Shown piece by piece: positions 47,267 through 57,997 of a stretch of 64,000 bases of DNA. This DNA is from Globisporangium splendens (taxonomy: Eukaryota; Oomycota; Peronosporomycetes; Pythiales; Pythiaceae). A model generated the notes under the pieces. That model ran no database searches. It saw nothing but the letters and a program-made list of their open reading frames with translations, and had not been told where the DNA came from. Location of the stretch: the NCBI GenBank assembly GCA_006386115.1, contig VFIW01000062.1:62001-126000 (forward strand), given 5' to 3'. Positions within the stretch are counted from its first letter, which is position 1. Each line of letters opens with the position of its first letter. Position numbers and translations under genes: made by a program.

Positions 47267-48916
47267 TCAGAAGGACGGTGGAAGCGCAAACACTGGCGGA
47301 ATCATGAAGCTCTCCCACCGCGATACGACCGAGAGCGTGTCCATCGCGAGCGCCGGCAGATGACTGGCGTCGCCGTAGTTCATGCTGCCACCGTACTCGA
47401 GCTGCGCACCTGTCTCGTAGAACACCGACGAGCTGTGGTCTGCGTAGCCTAGCTGGTCAAACACGAACCAGCCAAACAAGTTCACCCAGTGGATCGCTTT
47501 GCCGTCCTTCGTGCGCGTCACTTGGTCGCGAGCGCCCACGCACGCGTGGTCGATCGAGCGCGAACAGATGATGAAGCCGGAGCGCGTGCGCACGCGGAAT
47601 AATAAATACACACAGCGGAAAACCGTCGAGTTGTCGGGGCTCACAGTGTCTCGGAGCGCGATAATGGTGTCGTCGTTCACGTGCTGCAAGATACGAAGCT
47701 GCTCATACACACAAAATAAAACGCTTGCTTTAGTACAACCCCCAAGTAAGAATGTGCGCAATCGCACAACAAACCCACCGTCAAGAGCCCGCGGAATTTT
47801 TCATCGGCGCAGTCGGGATCCGAGAGGCACATCCACGTTTTCGTCATCAACTCGTTCGCCTTCTGGCTCATAAACTTTTTGCGCAGCGAGAACTTGATCG
47901 CCGAGCCGTCTATGAGCCGTTTGTCTTCCCAGCCCATCACGCGTGCGCCTGTACTCATCGCCCGACCGCTTAGCGAAAAGTTCAGGATGCCCTGGTACGT
48001 CTCATTCACGAGCATGCGCGCTGTCGACAGCGACAGGTGCTTGAACCCGATATCTCGCCATAACTCTGTTGAAAGCCGCGCGCGTGGTAGCACATTCGTG
48101 GCGTGTGCTGGTCGTGGCGAGTTGTAAAACTTGGACTTCTTTCGCTTGTCCGGCGAGAAATCTTCGTCCGACGTCTCTGGGAACGTGGGCTCGCTCCATG
48201 GCGACGACAGCTTCGTTCCGTCGACACTGAAGCAGTCGTCAGTATCGCCGCTCTCTTCTTCCGACGACGTCTCATCACTCGCCATGTACACCGCCTCGAT
48301 AAACTGCTGATGCGACTTGAGCGTCTCGCGTAGCTGCATCGATTCGCTCTCGAGCGCTTGCGATTGCGCTTTCAGTGCGTCGCACTCTCGCTGGAGCTCT
48401 TCCAATCGCTGGTTTCCCTCTTTTCCATTTGACACCGTCGTGATCGAACGATCTGCACGCGGTGTCTCGCGTTGCTCTCCATCTGCTTTCATGCGCTTCT
48501 CGACTGTCAGCGCCTTCATCTGCTCCTCAAGCTTCTTCACCGTGTCCCGCAAATTTGTCAGCACCGCCTAAATCACACACAGACAACCATAAGTATACGT
48601 CCTCTCACCAGCGTCAAGAACGCATGCAATAGACAAGCGCGCTTACTTTGTTGCGGTGGTAGGAGCGCCGCACGACCTCGCGGTGCTTCTCACGGCGCTC
48701 CGTGGCCGAGAGCTTGGCTCTCGAGTGCTTCAGCTTCTGCGGCTCGTTCTTCTGCTGCTGCGGCTCGTTCTTCTGCTGCTGCGGCGGGAGCGACGTGACG
48801 ACGTCGCCCGCGTGGTCGACGCCGTTGGGGCTGCCGCCCAGCAGCAGGAGCTGCATCATCTCGCGGTCCTCGTCGTCCCAGTCCTGCAGCGGCGGCGCCA
48901 TCATGTCCGCGTTCAT
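47267..48916 (-). CDS. Basic-region (bZIP-like) plus START-like protein, 496 aa
   Basis: Three exons: 48916-48647, 48567-47779, 47698-47267 (the last start could be 47701, since CAG lies on the boundary). Donors are GTAAGC and GTGGGT. The N-terminus has MNADMMAPPLQDWDDEDREMM and a short repeat of QQQKNEP. The basic region at about 76-90 reads EKHREVVRRSYHRNK: His at the invariant Asn position and Tyr at the conserved Arg. The first intron follows directly, then a zipper-like helix (AVLTNLRDTVKKLEEQMKAL). The START-like domain occupies about 245-496 (GARVMGWEDKRLIDG, FSLRKKFMSQKANELMTKTW, LRILQHVNDDTIIALRD, VSRWESFMIPPVFALPP). LINE copy B lies only about 390 bp upstream of the start and may have replaced distal promoter sequence. 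Confidence 0.85.
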
Positions 48917-49302
48917 GCTTCACGCGTGCGTCCTAATTGGAGTTCGCTGGTTCTGCTACAGGGACTTTTTCACTCGGTTGTTGATTTGTGTGACAAGCGC
49001 AACCAACAGCGATTACGTGCGGAAAGGGACAAACAGTGCAAAATATGCGGTAATTTACCACCGCCACTTTGCCTGTTTCGTCTGGGGACATCAGTGGGAA
49101 AAACCGAGACAATTAAGCGGTTTTCGTATTGAAACATAGATGTAAAAGGCATTGAAGACATATGCAGATGTGCAGATGGAAAAGAAAAATATGAAGTCCT
49201 GGAGTGCATCGGCTTTAATGGAGCGAAACAGGAAACGGTGGGTACAATTTCTAAATTAAAGACTCGACTTGATCCCCAGTCAACTCTTTTCCGTACTTTT
49301 TC
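48917..49302. other. Short 5' flank of the START-like gene
   Basis: 386 bp between the gene start and the 3' end of LINE copy B. It should hold the promoter. I see no full core-promoter match. Confidence 0.5.
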
Positions 49303-51586
49303 TTTATAAGGTGAGGTATATTTAGGTTCATCGTCGTGACCTACAATATCCATTCTCCTACCTAATCTTCATTGCGAATTTCATACAGGAGTGTAAATGT
49401 GTCTATAGCGCGGATTGCACTAGAACACTTCTAACTGCTAAATAATCTTTGACCAGGATGGCATGTCCTCTTGGTCCTATGTGAGGCTGCCTTGTGTTGT
49501 CCGATGACCTTGGGTCTTCCGAACTTCGCATAAGCCAATGCATGACGTCGTTGTCAAGATCCTGGGTGAGATTGTTGAAAGCAGCTCGATGAGTTGGGAA
49601 GTGAACCTGCGTTGAGGTTCTGGTGTCCATGGCTAGGTTGGCGGCTGAGTCCGCCATCGTGTTGAAGGCACGGTAGTGATGGTACCATCCTCGGATGTCG
49701 ATGCAATCCGCGAGTCGTCGACTTGTCTGGTATAAACGTGCCAATCGGTGCTGTCTAGGGGACCGATGCATTCGCTGTTGGGAGATAATCAGTGCACTGT
49801 CTCCAATCACGTACAACGGTTCGAAGTGACTGCGTTGGGCTTCTCGGAGTCCATGTATGAGACCCCAGTACTCGGCAAAGTTGTTGATCGTGTCCTTCCT
49901 GCTATACGCCATGCTGGCGGTCCAAATTAAACTGGCTGTGTGCGAGTCCTTATGGACACGCACGATAATGGATCCAGTCCCTCCTGGTCCTGGATTGCCG
50001 CGTGATCAACCATCGAAAAACAACAGGTAAACGCCGCGAGTATCACTTGGAGTCAAGGGGATGGCGTCGGTTTGGCTGAGAAAGCAGTCGACATATGCCT
50101 TGAGAACTGCCGCAACCGTGTAACCGTCAGAGTCTCCAGCTTGCGCTTCAGCGAGTCGTGTGAGGTTTCGCATTCCTGCCTCTAATCTGGTCATCATGAT
50201 CGCCATCTCAGCAGTCAATTCGATTGGATCCGAATCCATGCGTCGCAGATGCGCACACCAAATGGTCTGTATGAGCGACGCGCTCATATATCGCCACAGC
50301 ATGTGTGCGACGGGGTAGAGATGATCTTGGAGATGTTCATTGGAGAACTTGTGTCCGATAATATGTCTCTTGATCGTGGTCCATGCATGCCTTGGAGTAT
50401 CTGGTAGATCCAGACTGAAGATCCAGATTGCGGGGTCGTGACCAGGAGTGATTCCGATCTTCGCCCATAGCGCATAGAAGTAGTTTCACACCAGTTTGGC
50501 TTTCGGACACTCCCAGAATAGATGTTGAACAGAAGATTGGACAACTTGGGAACATTCGGGATTCGAGCAGGACAGATCAGCTTTCTCATAGTTCCACATG
50601 GAGAGTCGGTTGGCTTTCAGCCGGAGAAGAGTCTGAGCCGTATAGACTGTAATCCCTGGGATGTTGTGTAATTCGCTCCATTGGATTAATTGCAGTCCTG
50701 GCCACAGAGATCCTGCTGTTTGGACAGCTTTGTTGACTGCTGCATCTCGAGTATCGTTGCCAATTTGTGTCCTCGTTGCTGCAACTTGTTGCCGATAGAA
50801 AGATCTGGTCGTATTGTATCGTCCGTTGCCACCCCATAGTTGCACGATTCTTGTGAAACGTGGATGTGCATGGAAAGACACCTTCTGCCCGTTCAAGTCT
50901 CTTGTTGCCATGACGTCACAGTCCATTGCGGAGTGAACTGTATGCGTAGCTTTGACTAGGGTCGTGTCGACGTGGGTCAGAGTTGCTTCACTGATGTGCA
51001 GATGCCATTCGTGGTTGTAATGACGTTGTCCGTTGTACAGCCGAAGCACATTTGTTTGCTGTGGTCGATACAGAAGCTGTGGGAAGTTGCATACCAGCAT
51101 AGCACATAACCGCTCGAGCGTTCGAATAGACGGCCGGGAGAATCCGGAGATTCCACATGTTGGGATGAAGTTAAGCACTCCTGATCTTATCCACTCCCAT
51201 CGAAGTATGTCGCCCAGTTGTGCTGTTCCAACTGATAACGATGTGTGAGCAAGCTTGTAAGGGGAGCCGTTGGAATCAAGAAGCCACCCATCTGCAGTCG
51301 AGGTCACGTATGGTAGCCATTCTGCACAGAATGTCCCACGTAGCTTTCGTCCTTCAGCGATGATACCTGGAAGCCTGTCAGACATTTTAGAGCTGAGGTT
51401 GGTCTGGAACACATCGCCGTCCCATTGAGTCTGCAGAATTGTCGACTTGAAATGCTCGTAACACCAACGTACATTATCACGTTCTCTGGGCTCATAGGGT
51501 CGAGAATGGAGCGACGCACATAATGCTGCGCCAGTTGTCCACATGTTATCACGAAGCTGGGGTGGCCGCCTTGGAATTGCATCGAG
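49303..51586 (-). mobile_element. LINE copy B, 5'-truncated
   Basis: About 2.3 kb, highly similar to the 3' half of copy D: RT thumb region, Cys-rich segment, RNase H and tail ending TTATAAAG. The 5' end breaks off at 51586 in the middle of RT-downstream coding. It carries a Trp-to-stop change (TGA at 50486-50488) and further lesions in the RNase H part. The flanks share a degenerate block on the minus strand (GGAAAAGAGTT past the 3' end, GGGAAAGAGTT before the 5' end) that may be a mutated target duplication. Confidence 0.85.
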
Positions 51587-51625
51587 CAACTCTTTCCCTT
51601 TCCTTTCCCTTTGCACTCGTGAGAA

Positions 51626-51646
51626 TGCGGAATGGGCAATTCCGCA
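51626..51646. other. Perfect hairpin, 8-bp stem, 5-nt loop
   Basis: TGCGGAAT, loop GGGCA, ATTCCGCA. It lies between the 3' end of the broken channel gene and LINE B, so on the minus strand it would fall in the channel 3' UTR. Next to it are CTTTCC-rich and GCAT/TGGA simple repeats. Confidence 0.7.
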
Positions 51647-51705
51647 TGCGCATGCATGCATGGATGGATGAATGCAAAGAAGCGGGGAAGGTCCATGGCT
51701 CTCAT

Positions 51706-52937
51706 TCATCGATTGGCGACGTTGAGGTTCCGCTGCGACTGCGTCGACTGGCCCGACTGGCGCGAGAGCTTCTGCGCGACGCCCTTCATGCGCAGTCGAC
51801 TCATGCCGATCTGCTGCACGATGCTGTTGAGCCGCATTTCCGCACCGCCGCCATTCGTACCAGCGCCGCGCGGACTGGCCGCTGTGGTCACCACGGTCCT
51901 GTCGTAGATCTCTCCGACCGGCACGATCAGCTCCAGGAACGCTTCGAACATCTGTAGACAGGTGTATGGTGTGTCTGTATCCAGTACTCCCGCAAGCACA
52001 CGCTTTCCACAATGTTGCACCCTTTGGCAGCGCTGCCGGTCATCGCTCCGCTTGCAGGTGACGTAGGCGAGGATGGGAGATTTGGAGGTGGCGTCGTGTC
52101 CAACGAATCGACTTCAGCCAGTGTGTCAGCGTTCGAAGGAGACGACGTGAGGCTCAACGCCCACTCCATGCGCTGACGAACGAGGGTTTTCTTGAGGTGC
52201 GAAGCCCAGACGTCACGCGATTTGGGGATCTCGTCGTTGTGCAACTCACGCAAATCGTTGAAGAGTTTTTTGACAAGTTTGAGCGCGATGGAGGAGAAGC
52301 TGTGAGACTGTAGCGCGCTCAGCAAGCCGTCGGTGCTCAACGAGAGCAAGTCGCTCGCCTTCATCGTGCGCACGGAGACTTTGCTCACTGGATACCCCAG
52401 CAGCCCTTTCTCGCCAAAGCAGCTGCCTTTTTTGTAACACACAGCGCGGCAGAGCTCTGGGTGCATCTCGGACATCGGCGCCAAGGCACCCTTGACGACA
52501 AAGTACATTCCTTTGGGATTGTCCCTTCGACGACAACGCTTTCTCCTCGCGGATAACTCTCAAAGTGCAATTGGTCTGCAGTTGCGCTCGCGAGTATTTT
52601 CAAGCTCGACGCATCGCCGTGAGTGAGTGGGCGGAAAACTTTGGTTGTCAACGCTTTCATTGGAAGCTCGGCGATGTGGAGCACTGTTTGCCGCTGGATT
52701 TTCCGTGGGAGTTCGTTGAAGACGTGTTGATAGTTGATACCGCAATGAGAGGACCAGAGTGTGGAGAGAAAGAGATGCACCCGCGTTTCCATCTCGCGGC
52801 CAATTTTCCAGCGAGAGAGGTACAACTCGGCCTCAATTTGATCCTTTCGGAATCTGACCTCGTTCCCGATGTACGAAATGTACAAACTCGAGATTTCTCC
52901 GATCATGAACGACATCACGAGAAGACCGACAAAGCAA
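51706..52937 (-). pseudogene. Cyclic-nucleotide-binding cation channel, 5'-lost and frameshifted
   Basis: Reading leftward from the edge of LINE copy C: the end of pore helix S6 (CFVGLLVMSFMIGEISSLY), a C-linker (FRKDQIEAELYLSRWKIGRE and onward), and a cyclic-nucleotide-binding fold (LHFESYPRGESVVVEGTIP, then MYFVVKGAL, SCFGEKGLLG, RTMKASDLLSLS). The layout is that of EAG/HCN/CNG-type K+ channels. Everything before S6 (voltage sensor, pore) is missing, cut by the LINE. Inside the nucleotide-binding fold, at about 52510, the frame shifts by one base. A tail of about 100 residues follows, then probably an intron ending CTACAG at 51952 and a last exon 51951-51706 (MFEAFLELIVPVGEIYDR to QSQRNLNVANR). 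Not functional as a channel. Confidence 0.8.
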
Positions 52938-53995
52938 ATTATCGGACACAAGTTCTCCAATGAACATCTCCAAGATCGTCTCTATCCCGTCGCACACATG
53001 CTGTGGCGATATATGAGCGCGTCGCTCATACATGCCATTTGGTGTGCGCATCTGCGATGCATGGATTCGGATCCAATCAAATCGACTGCTGAGATGGCGA
53101 TCATGATGACCAGATTAGAGGCAGGAATGCGAAACCTCACACGACTCGCTGAAGCGCAAGCTGGAGACTCGGACGGTCACACGGTTGCAGCAGTTCTCAA
53201 GGCATGTGTCGACTGCTTTCTCAGCCAAACCGACGCCATCCCCTTGACTCCAAGTCATACTCGCGGCGTTTACCTGTTGTTTTTCGATGGTGGATCACGC
53301 GGCAATCCAGGACCAGGAGGGACTGGATCCATCATCGTGCGTGCCCATAAGGACTCGCACACAGCCAGTTTAATTTGGGCCGCGAGCATGGCGTATAGCA
53401 GGAAGGACACGACCAACAACTTTGCCGAGTACTGGGGTCTCATACATGGACTCCGAGAAGCCCAACGCAGTCGCTTCGAACCGTTGTACGTGATTGGAGA
53501 CAGTGCACTGATTATCTCCCAACAGCGAATGCATCGGTCTCCTCGACAGCACCGATTGGCACGTTTATACCAGACAAGTCGACGACTCGCGGATTGCATC
53601 GACATCCGAGGGTGGTACCATCACTACCGTGCCTTCAACAAGATGGCGGACTCAGCCGCCAACCTAGCCATGGATACCAGAACCTCGACACAGGTTCACT
53701 CCCCAACTCAAAGAGCTGCTTTCAACAATCCCACCCAGGATCTTGACAACGACGTCATGCATTGGCTTATGCGAAGTTCGGAAGACCCAAGGTCATTGGA
53801 CAACACAAGGCAGCCTCACATAGGACCAAGAGAACATGCAATCCTGGTCAAAGATTATTTAGCATTCAGAAGTGATCTATTGCAATCCGCGCTGTAGACA
53901 CATTTACACTCCTCGATGAAATTCGCAATGAAGATTAGGTAGGAGAATGGATATTGTAGGTCACGACGATGAACCTAAATATACCTCACCTTATA
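52938..53995 (+). mobile_element. LINE copy C, 5'-truncated, RNase H and tail only
   Basis: About 1.06 kb, nearly identical to the 3' end of copy D and in plus orientation. The frame is open across the whole RNase H (FDGGSRGNPGPGGTG, NNFAEYWGL, VIGDSALI, NKMADSAANLAM: all four acidic catalytic positions present), ending at 53897, followed by the family tail to TTATAAAG. Both edges abut channel-gene sequence: the left edge cuts the minus-strand channel inside S6, the right edge cuts the plus-strand channel in the C-linker. I see no target site duplication. Confidence 0.85.
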
Positions 53996-55408
53996 AAGAT
54001 ATCTCACAGCAACCGCTCGAGTGGTTCATGGGCACGGTGTTTCGACCGCTTTCCTGGAACGGATCGAGCGAATTGGAGACGTTCACGAACGCGATCGCCC
54101 AAGAATTGCACTTTGAAGACTACCTGCGCGATGAGTTCGTCGTCGTCGAGGGCAATATCTCCAAGGCAATGTACCTCGTGATCAAGGGTCACTTGGCGCT
54201 CCAGAGCAATACCCACAAGGCACTACTTAAACCCGCGGGGCTTCGCTCGGGGGATTTCTTTGCCGAGCGTGGGCTTCTCGGATGCGCTGTGAGTACATTC
54301 AGTGTGCGTGCCATCCGCGCCTGCGACTTGATGTCGCTGAGCTCCGAGAGTTTGCTCAAAGTGATCAACCGCCACACATTTTCACGGCTCGCGTTTCTCG
54401 TTGCACAGCAATCGTATCGGAAGATCAAGGCCGAGATCACGGCGTGGTGCCCGTCCGCTAACATGGAAAGGCATTGGGGAAATGCGCTGCATGCGGTGCT
54501 GCTCGAGTACCGCGCGAAAACAAAAGGCAGACTGAAGCGGAGGAGCTTGTCGATAGTGAATGCTCTCGTACCAGAAGGCGCGTCGGATTTTCCGTCGCGG
54601 GTCGAGGCGATGGCGCGCGCATTAGAGTCGACGATAGAGTGCTACAGCGCCTTCCGCGGGTTTCTCCAGATCGTCTCGCCACACGATCCACTGGACTGGA
54701 AGGCGAGCTTTGGCCACACTGTGCAGCTCACTGTCGCGTCGATTGAGGCAGCCCCACACACCTCAGTTCCTGCTCAGTCTGTAGACGACGTATCTGCGCC
54801 GTCGGGTAGCGCGATTCAAGAAGACACCCACGACGCAGTCGACGGCGATCCGGTCTCGGCTCGTACTGGGAGTCAGGAGATCCCTTTCCCCCGTGCTGGA
54901 CCATCCATCGACCTGATCCCCATGCTGAGCATGGACGTGGTGAGCGCTCATCGCGGCGAAGAAGCACCACCGAACGGCGGCTTTGTAGAGCTGCCGCCTC
55001 GGCCACCATCAGCACTGGACACCCAGCGCAGGAGCAGCATCTACAGCTCGTCCAAAGCGTGTCTCCAGCTCGTCGAAGACAGAGACACGCTTGCTCAATT
55101 GCCAGACATCGCAAACAACGCGGCCGAGGACGAAGTGCACGCGGATCTCGTGGAAGACGCAGCAGCGGGAACGCGTCGTCGGAGCTCAATCGAATTCTCT
55201 GTGCTCCACGCCGCCAGCACTCAACTGAACGACCTCAAAGGTACGTGACCTGTGTTCACCCACATATGGCACAGTGCCACACGGAGCGTTGTCTTAACGG
55301 ATGAATGCGTGTGTGTGTGTGCGTGCGTGGTATTTGAATGCAGCGCTGCCGCCCAAGTATGCGCGTCTGCGCAGAGCGGGCTCTGCTTCGTCCGTGGATG
55401 CCACATGA
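53996..55408 (+). pseudogene. C-terminal half of a second cyclic-nucleotide-binding channel
   Basis: Exons 53996-55240 (donor GTACGT) and 55344-55408 (acceptor TGCAG), ending in TGA. It starts in the last part of the C-linker (PLEWFMGTVFRPLSWNG), then an intact cyclic-nucleotide-binding fold (LHFEDYLRDEFVVVEGNIS, AMYLVIKGHLAL, DFFAERGLLG, RACDLMSLS) and a long Ser/Ala/Pro-rich tail with RRSS motifs that could be phosphorylated. It aligns segment by segment with the minus-strand remnant at 51.7-52.9 kb but is clearly diverged, so the two are paralogues. All membrane segments are missing. The only in-frame ATG is at 53947 in the LINE tail, giving a possible chimeric 18-residue leader. Whether it is expressed is unknown. 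Confidence 0.75.
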
Positions 55409-55872
55409 TCTGGTTCCCTCAGTTCCAAGTGACACACCTCGTGAAGTACGGGCACTTGTCCACTGCGCACTTTGCCAGGCGACATTCATTCAGTGGAACA
55501 ACTGAAGAACGTAATCACCACTGCACAAACCCTCTTTAGACAAAACCCCCCACGTTTTACCAGGTAAAATCGTTGCTTCGATTTTATTATTCTCGCTCAC
55601 TCCCTGCCACAATCACACTGGGAATAAACGTGACATCTCTGTGCTTCAGGCAGACTCGCTCGAAGACTTCGGTGAGTGAGTGAGTGCATCCCAGGCGGAG
55701 AGCGTGGGTCCATCTGTGATCTCCTCATCCGCACTCTTCTCCCACTCTTCCTCACTTCATAAAGACGCAGAGAAGCTCCCTCCCTCTCTTCTGCTTTCGC
55801 CATCACGTTGGGTCGTGCTGTTATTCCTAGTCAGCGCAGTGCACTCCCGATACCGTAGCCTTTTTTAACGAA
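55409..55872. other. Upstream region of the tandem START-like pair
   Basis: 460 bp without a gene. It should contain the promoter of the next gene; no full core-promoter match was found. Confidence 0.5.
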
Positions 55873-57640
55873 ATGATGCCGCAACCACAACAACGATCAG
55901 CAGACACCCCGAGCGCGCCGCTCTGGACAACGATGCCGTCGTCTCCGGAAAGCGAAAACACGAGTGACGAGGCAGGCAGCGACCCGCTCTTCGACCTGGA
56001 CGACGCAGTGCTCGAGATCGCGACGGCGGCAGCGTATGGAGGCTCCCGGAGACGAAGTGACGAAGGTCCCGTTTATTTGGGGTCTTCGTCGATGCTGCCG
56101 CTGCCAGTCGAGCATGCGATATCCGCTGTATATGAAGAGGTGACGCGCGACGAGAATGCAGCAGCAGCGGCAGGAATAGGGGAGAATGGTGATGATTTGT
56201 GGCGACTGCACACGGACGACGCCGCCGACATCGGATGCAACAGATTAGCTCGTGAAAATAACAGAAGCAGCGACAGAACTCCTCGCAGCGACGCCGCGCT
56301 ACTAAACAGAACGCCATCGGGGACTGCCAACTCGGGTGGCAGCAACACGCCATCACCACCAAGCGGGGACAGAGCAATGCCTACAGCGAACAATATTTCA
56401 CCACCCAAAGCTGACGCGAGTGCACTGAAGCGCGCGCGGCGGTCGGAGATTGAAAAGAGATCGCGGCAACGGAGACAGGTATGTGTACGTTAATGCGTAA
56501 AGCGTCCTGCATGGTGTTTAATTAACTATATGTTGGTATGTATGCTTTAGGGAGTGCTGCGGCGGATGCGGGACGATGTGCATCGCCTCGAGTGCCTGTA
56601 TGCAGACCTGCTGGAAAAGAAATCGTCGAGCGGCGAGATCGATGCGCTCGTCAAGCCATCGCGGCGGCCGCGGTCGGCCACGGACATCCAGACATTGTAC
56701 GCGCGTCTCTCGGTGTTGGCGCAGACGCTGACCGACGAGCACAGCCACATCAAGAGACTGCTGCACGAGCACGAGCTGTTTTGCAAGGTCGTGTCTGCTG
56801 GCTCAGAACTGTCGGCAGCACCTCCCGCCGTTCTCTTGGATGCTGGATTCCCCATGAGCGCGTCGTTCGATGCTGCCTTTGATCTGCTCTCGCTCGAGGA
56901 TTGCTACGCGATCGTGCGGGAGTCCCATGAGACGATCTGCCGCTTTGAAGAGGACAGCGAGAGCGACATCTTTGTCACGACGGGCGCGACGTTCATGGGG
57001 TGGACCGATCGGCGCAAGTTCGACTCGATGACGTCGGCGCTGCAGTACGGCTTCCGCAAGAAGTTCTACCACGAGCGCGCCGAGTCACTGCTACTCAAGA
57101 CGTGGGACATGTTTCGCGACGAGCACAAAATGGCGAAGCTGTCGTTCGATACGTCGGTCAAGATGAAGTTCGAAGTGCTCCAGGCCGTGAACGACGATCT
57201 GTACATCATCCGGCGCGACCACGTGCACCCGGAGATGGCACCGCTCACGTTTCTCACGGTGCACGTGCTCTTCCGGCTGCAGACGCGCGAGGGCTTCACG
57301 CTCTGCTTCCGCACGATCCCGGCGCCCGCGATCCAGAGCGCGCTCGAGCCGCACGAGATCTTCTTTGACGTGTTTCACTGGTGCGTCCGTTGCTTTGCGT
57401 CGTTTTGCTGCTTTGTTGGGAAAAGTTGGTCATTGTATTTCTTCTGTTTTGTCGTTTTTCAGGACCCATTTCAACCACATCTACGACGAGTGCGGCGTGC
57501 CCGTGGGCTGTGAGGTCGTCACGGGCGGCTCCATCGGCGATCCGTCGATGCTCGTGGCGCGCCACTGGCTGTTCGAGCTCATGATCTCGGTGCTGCGCTG
57601 GGAGAGTTCCTGTGTCACGCCGCTATTTATCAAACTCTGA
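55873..57640 (+). CDS. Basic-region plus START-like protein, 537 aa (tandem copy 1)
   Basis: Three exons: 55873-56478, 56551-57380, 57463-57640; donors GTATGT and GTGCGT, acceptors TTTAG and TTCAG, phases 0 and 2. An acidic, Ser-rich N-terminus of about 180 residues (SSPESENTSDEAGSDPLFDL) precedes the basic region at about 186-202 (KRARRSEIEKRSRQRRQ), with the intron directly after it, then a zipper-like helix (GVLRRMRDDVHRLECLYADL). The bZIP Asn position is Arg here. The START-like domain covers about 305-537 (FMGWTDRRKFD, QYGFRKKFYHERAESLLLKTW, MKFEVLQAVNDDLYIIRRD, FTLCFRTIPAP, VLRWESSCVTPLFI). It shares both intron positions and phases with the next gene, so the two arose by tandem duplication. 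Probable regulator; targets and ligand unknown. Confidence 0.87.
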
Positions 57641-57997
57641 AAACTCGTCCTCATTTTTTTCGTTTAAAAGAGTACTTTTTGATAAAGAGAGCACGCATTG
57701 TCGCTGTGAATGCACCAAGTTAATCCCGAATTAAAACATCACAGCAGGGTTGAAGTTCCAATATGAAAGTTTGAAAAAGTCCAGTATTTGAGTCCTCGAC
57801 TGTACACATGATGAAACACTCTGTCTGAGGCGCGTGCCTCTTGTGGTGGCGTCGTGATGCCCATGCGACTGGCGCGGATGACGCAACCGCATTTCTCGCA
57901 TTTTCAACACGCGACGAGAAGCAATAGAGTGGCGCTCGCTGTCGATACTCAGCCATCTGCCTGATTAAAGAACTACGTACTTCCCAAGCAGCCGCAA
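57641..57997. other. Spacer between tandem START-like genes
   Basis: 357 bp, AT-richer. It is short enough to hold just the terminator of one gene and the promoter of the next. Confidence 0.6.

Noticed and set aside
50486..52012. A 508-codon minus frame joining channel-tail DNA to LINE B
   Set aside because: Chance fusion. The first 140 codons are an out-of-frame reading of the channel tail and 3' flank; the rest is the 5'-truncated LINE.
54458..54746. Short antisense and out-of-frame readings in the channel tail
   Set aside because: Shadows of the plus-strand frame; no motifs.
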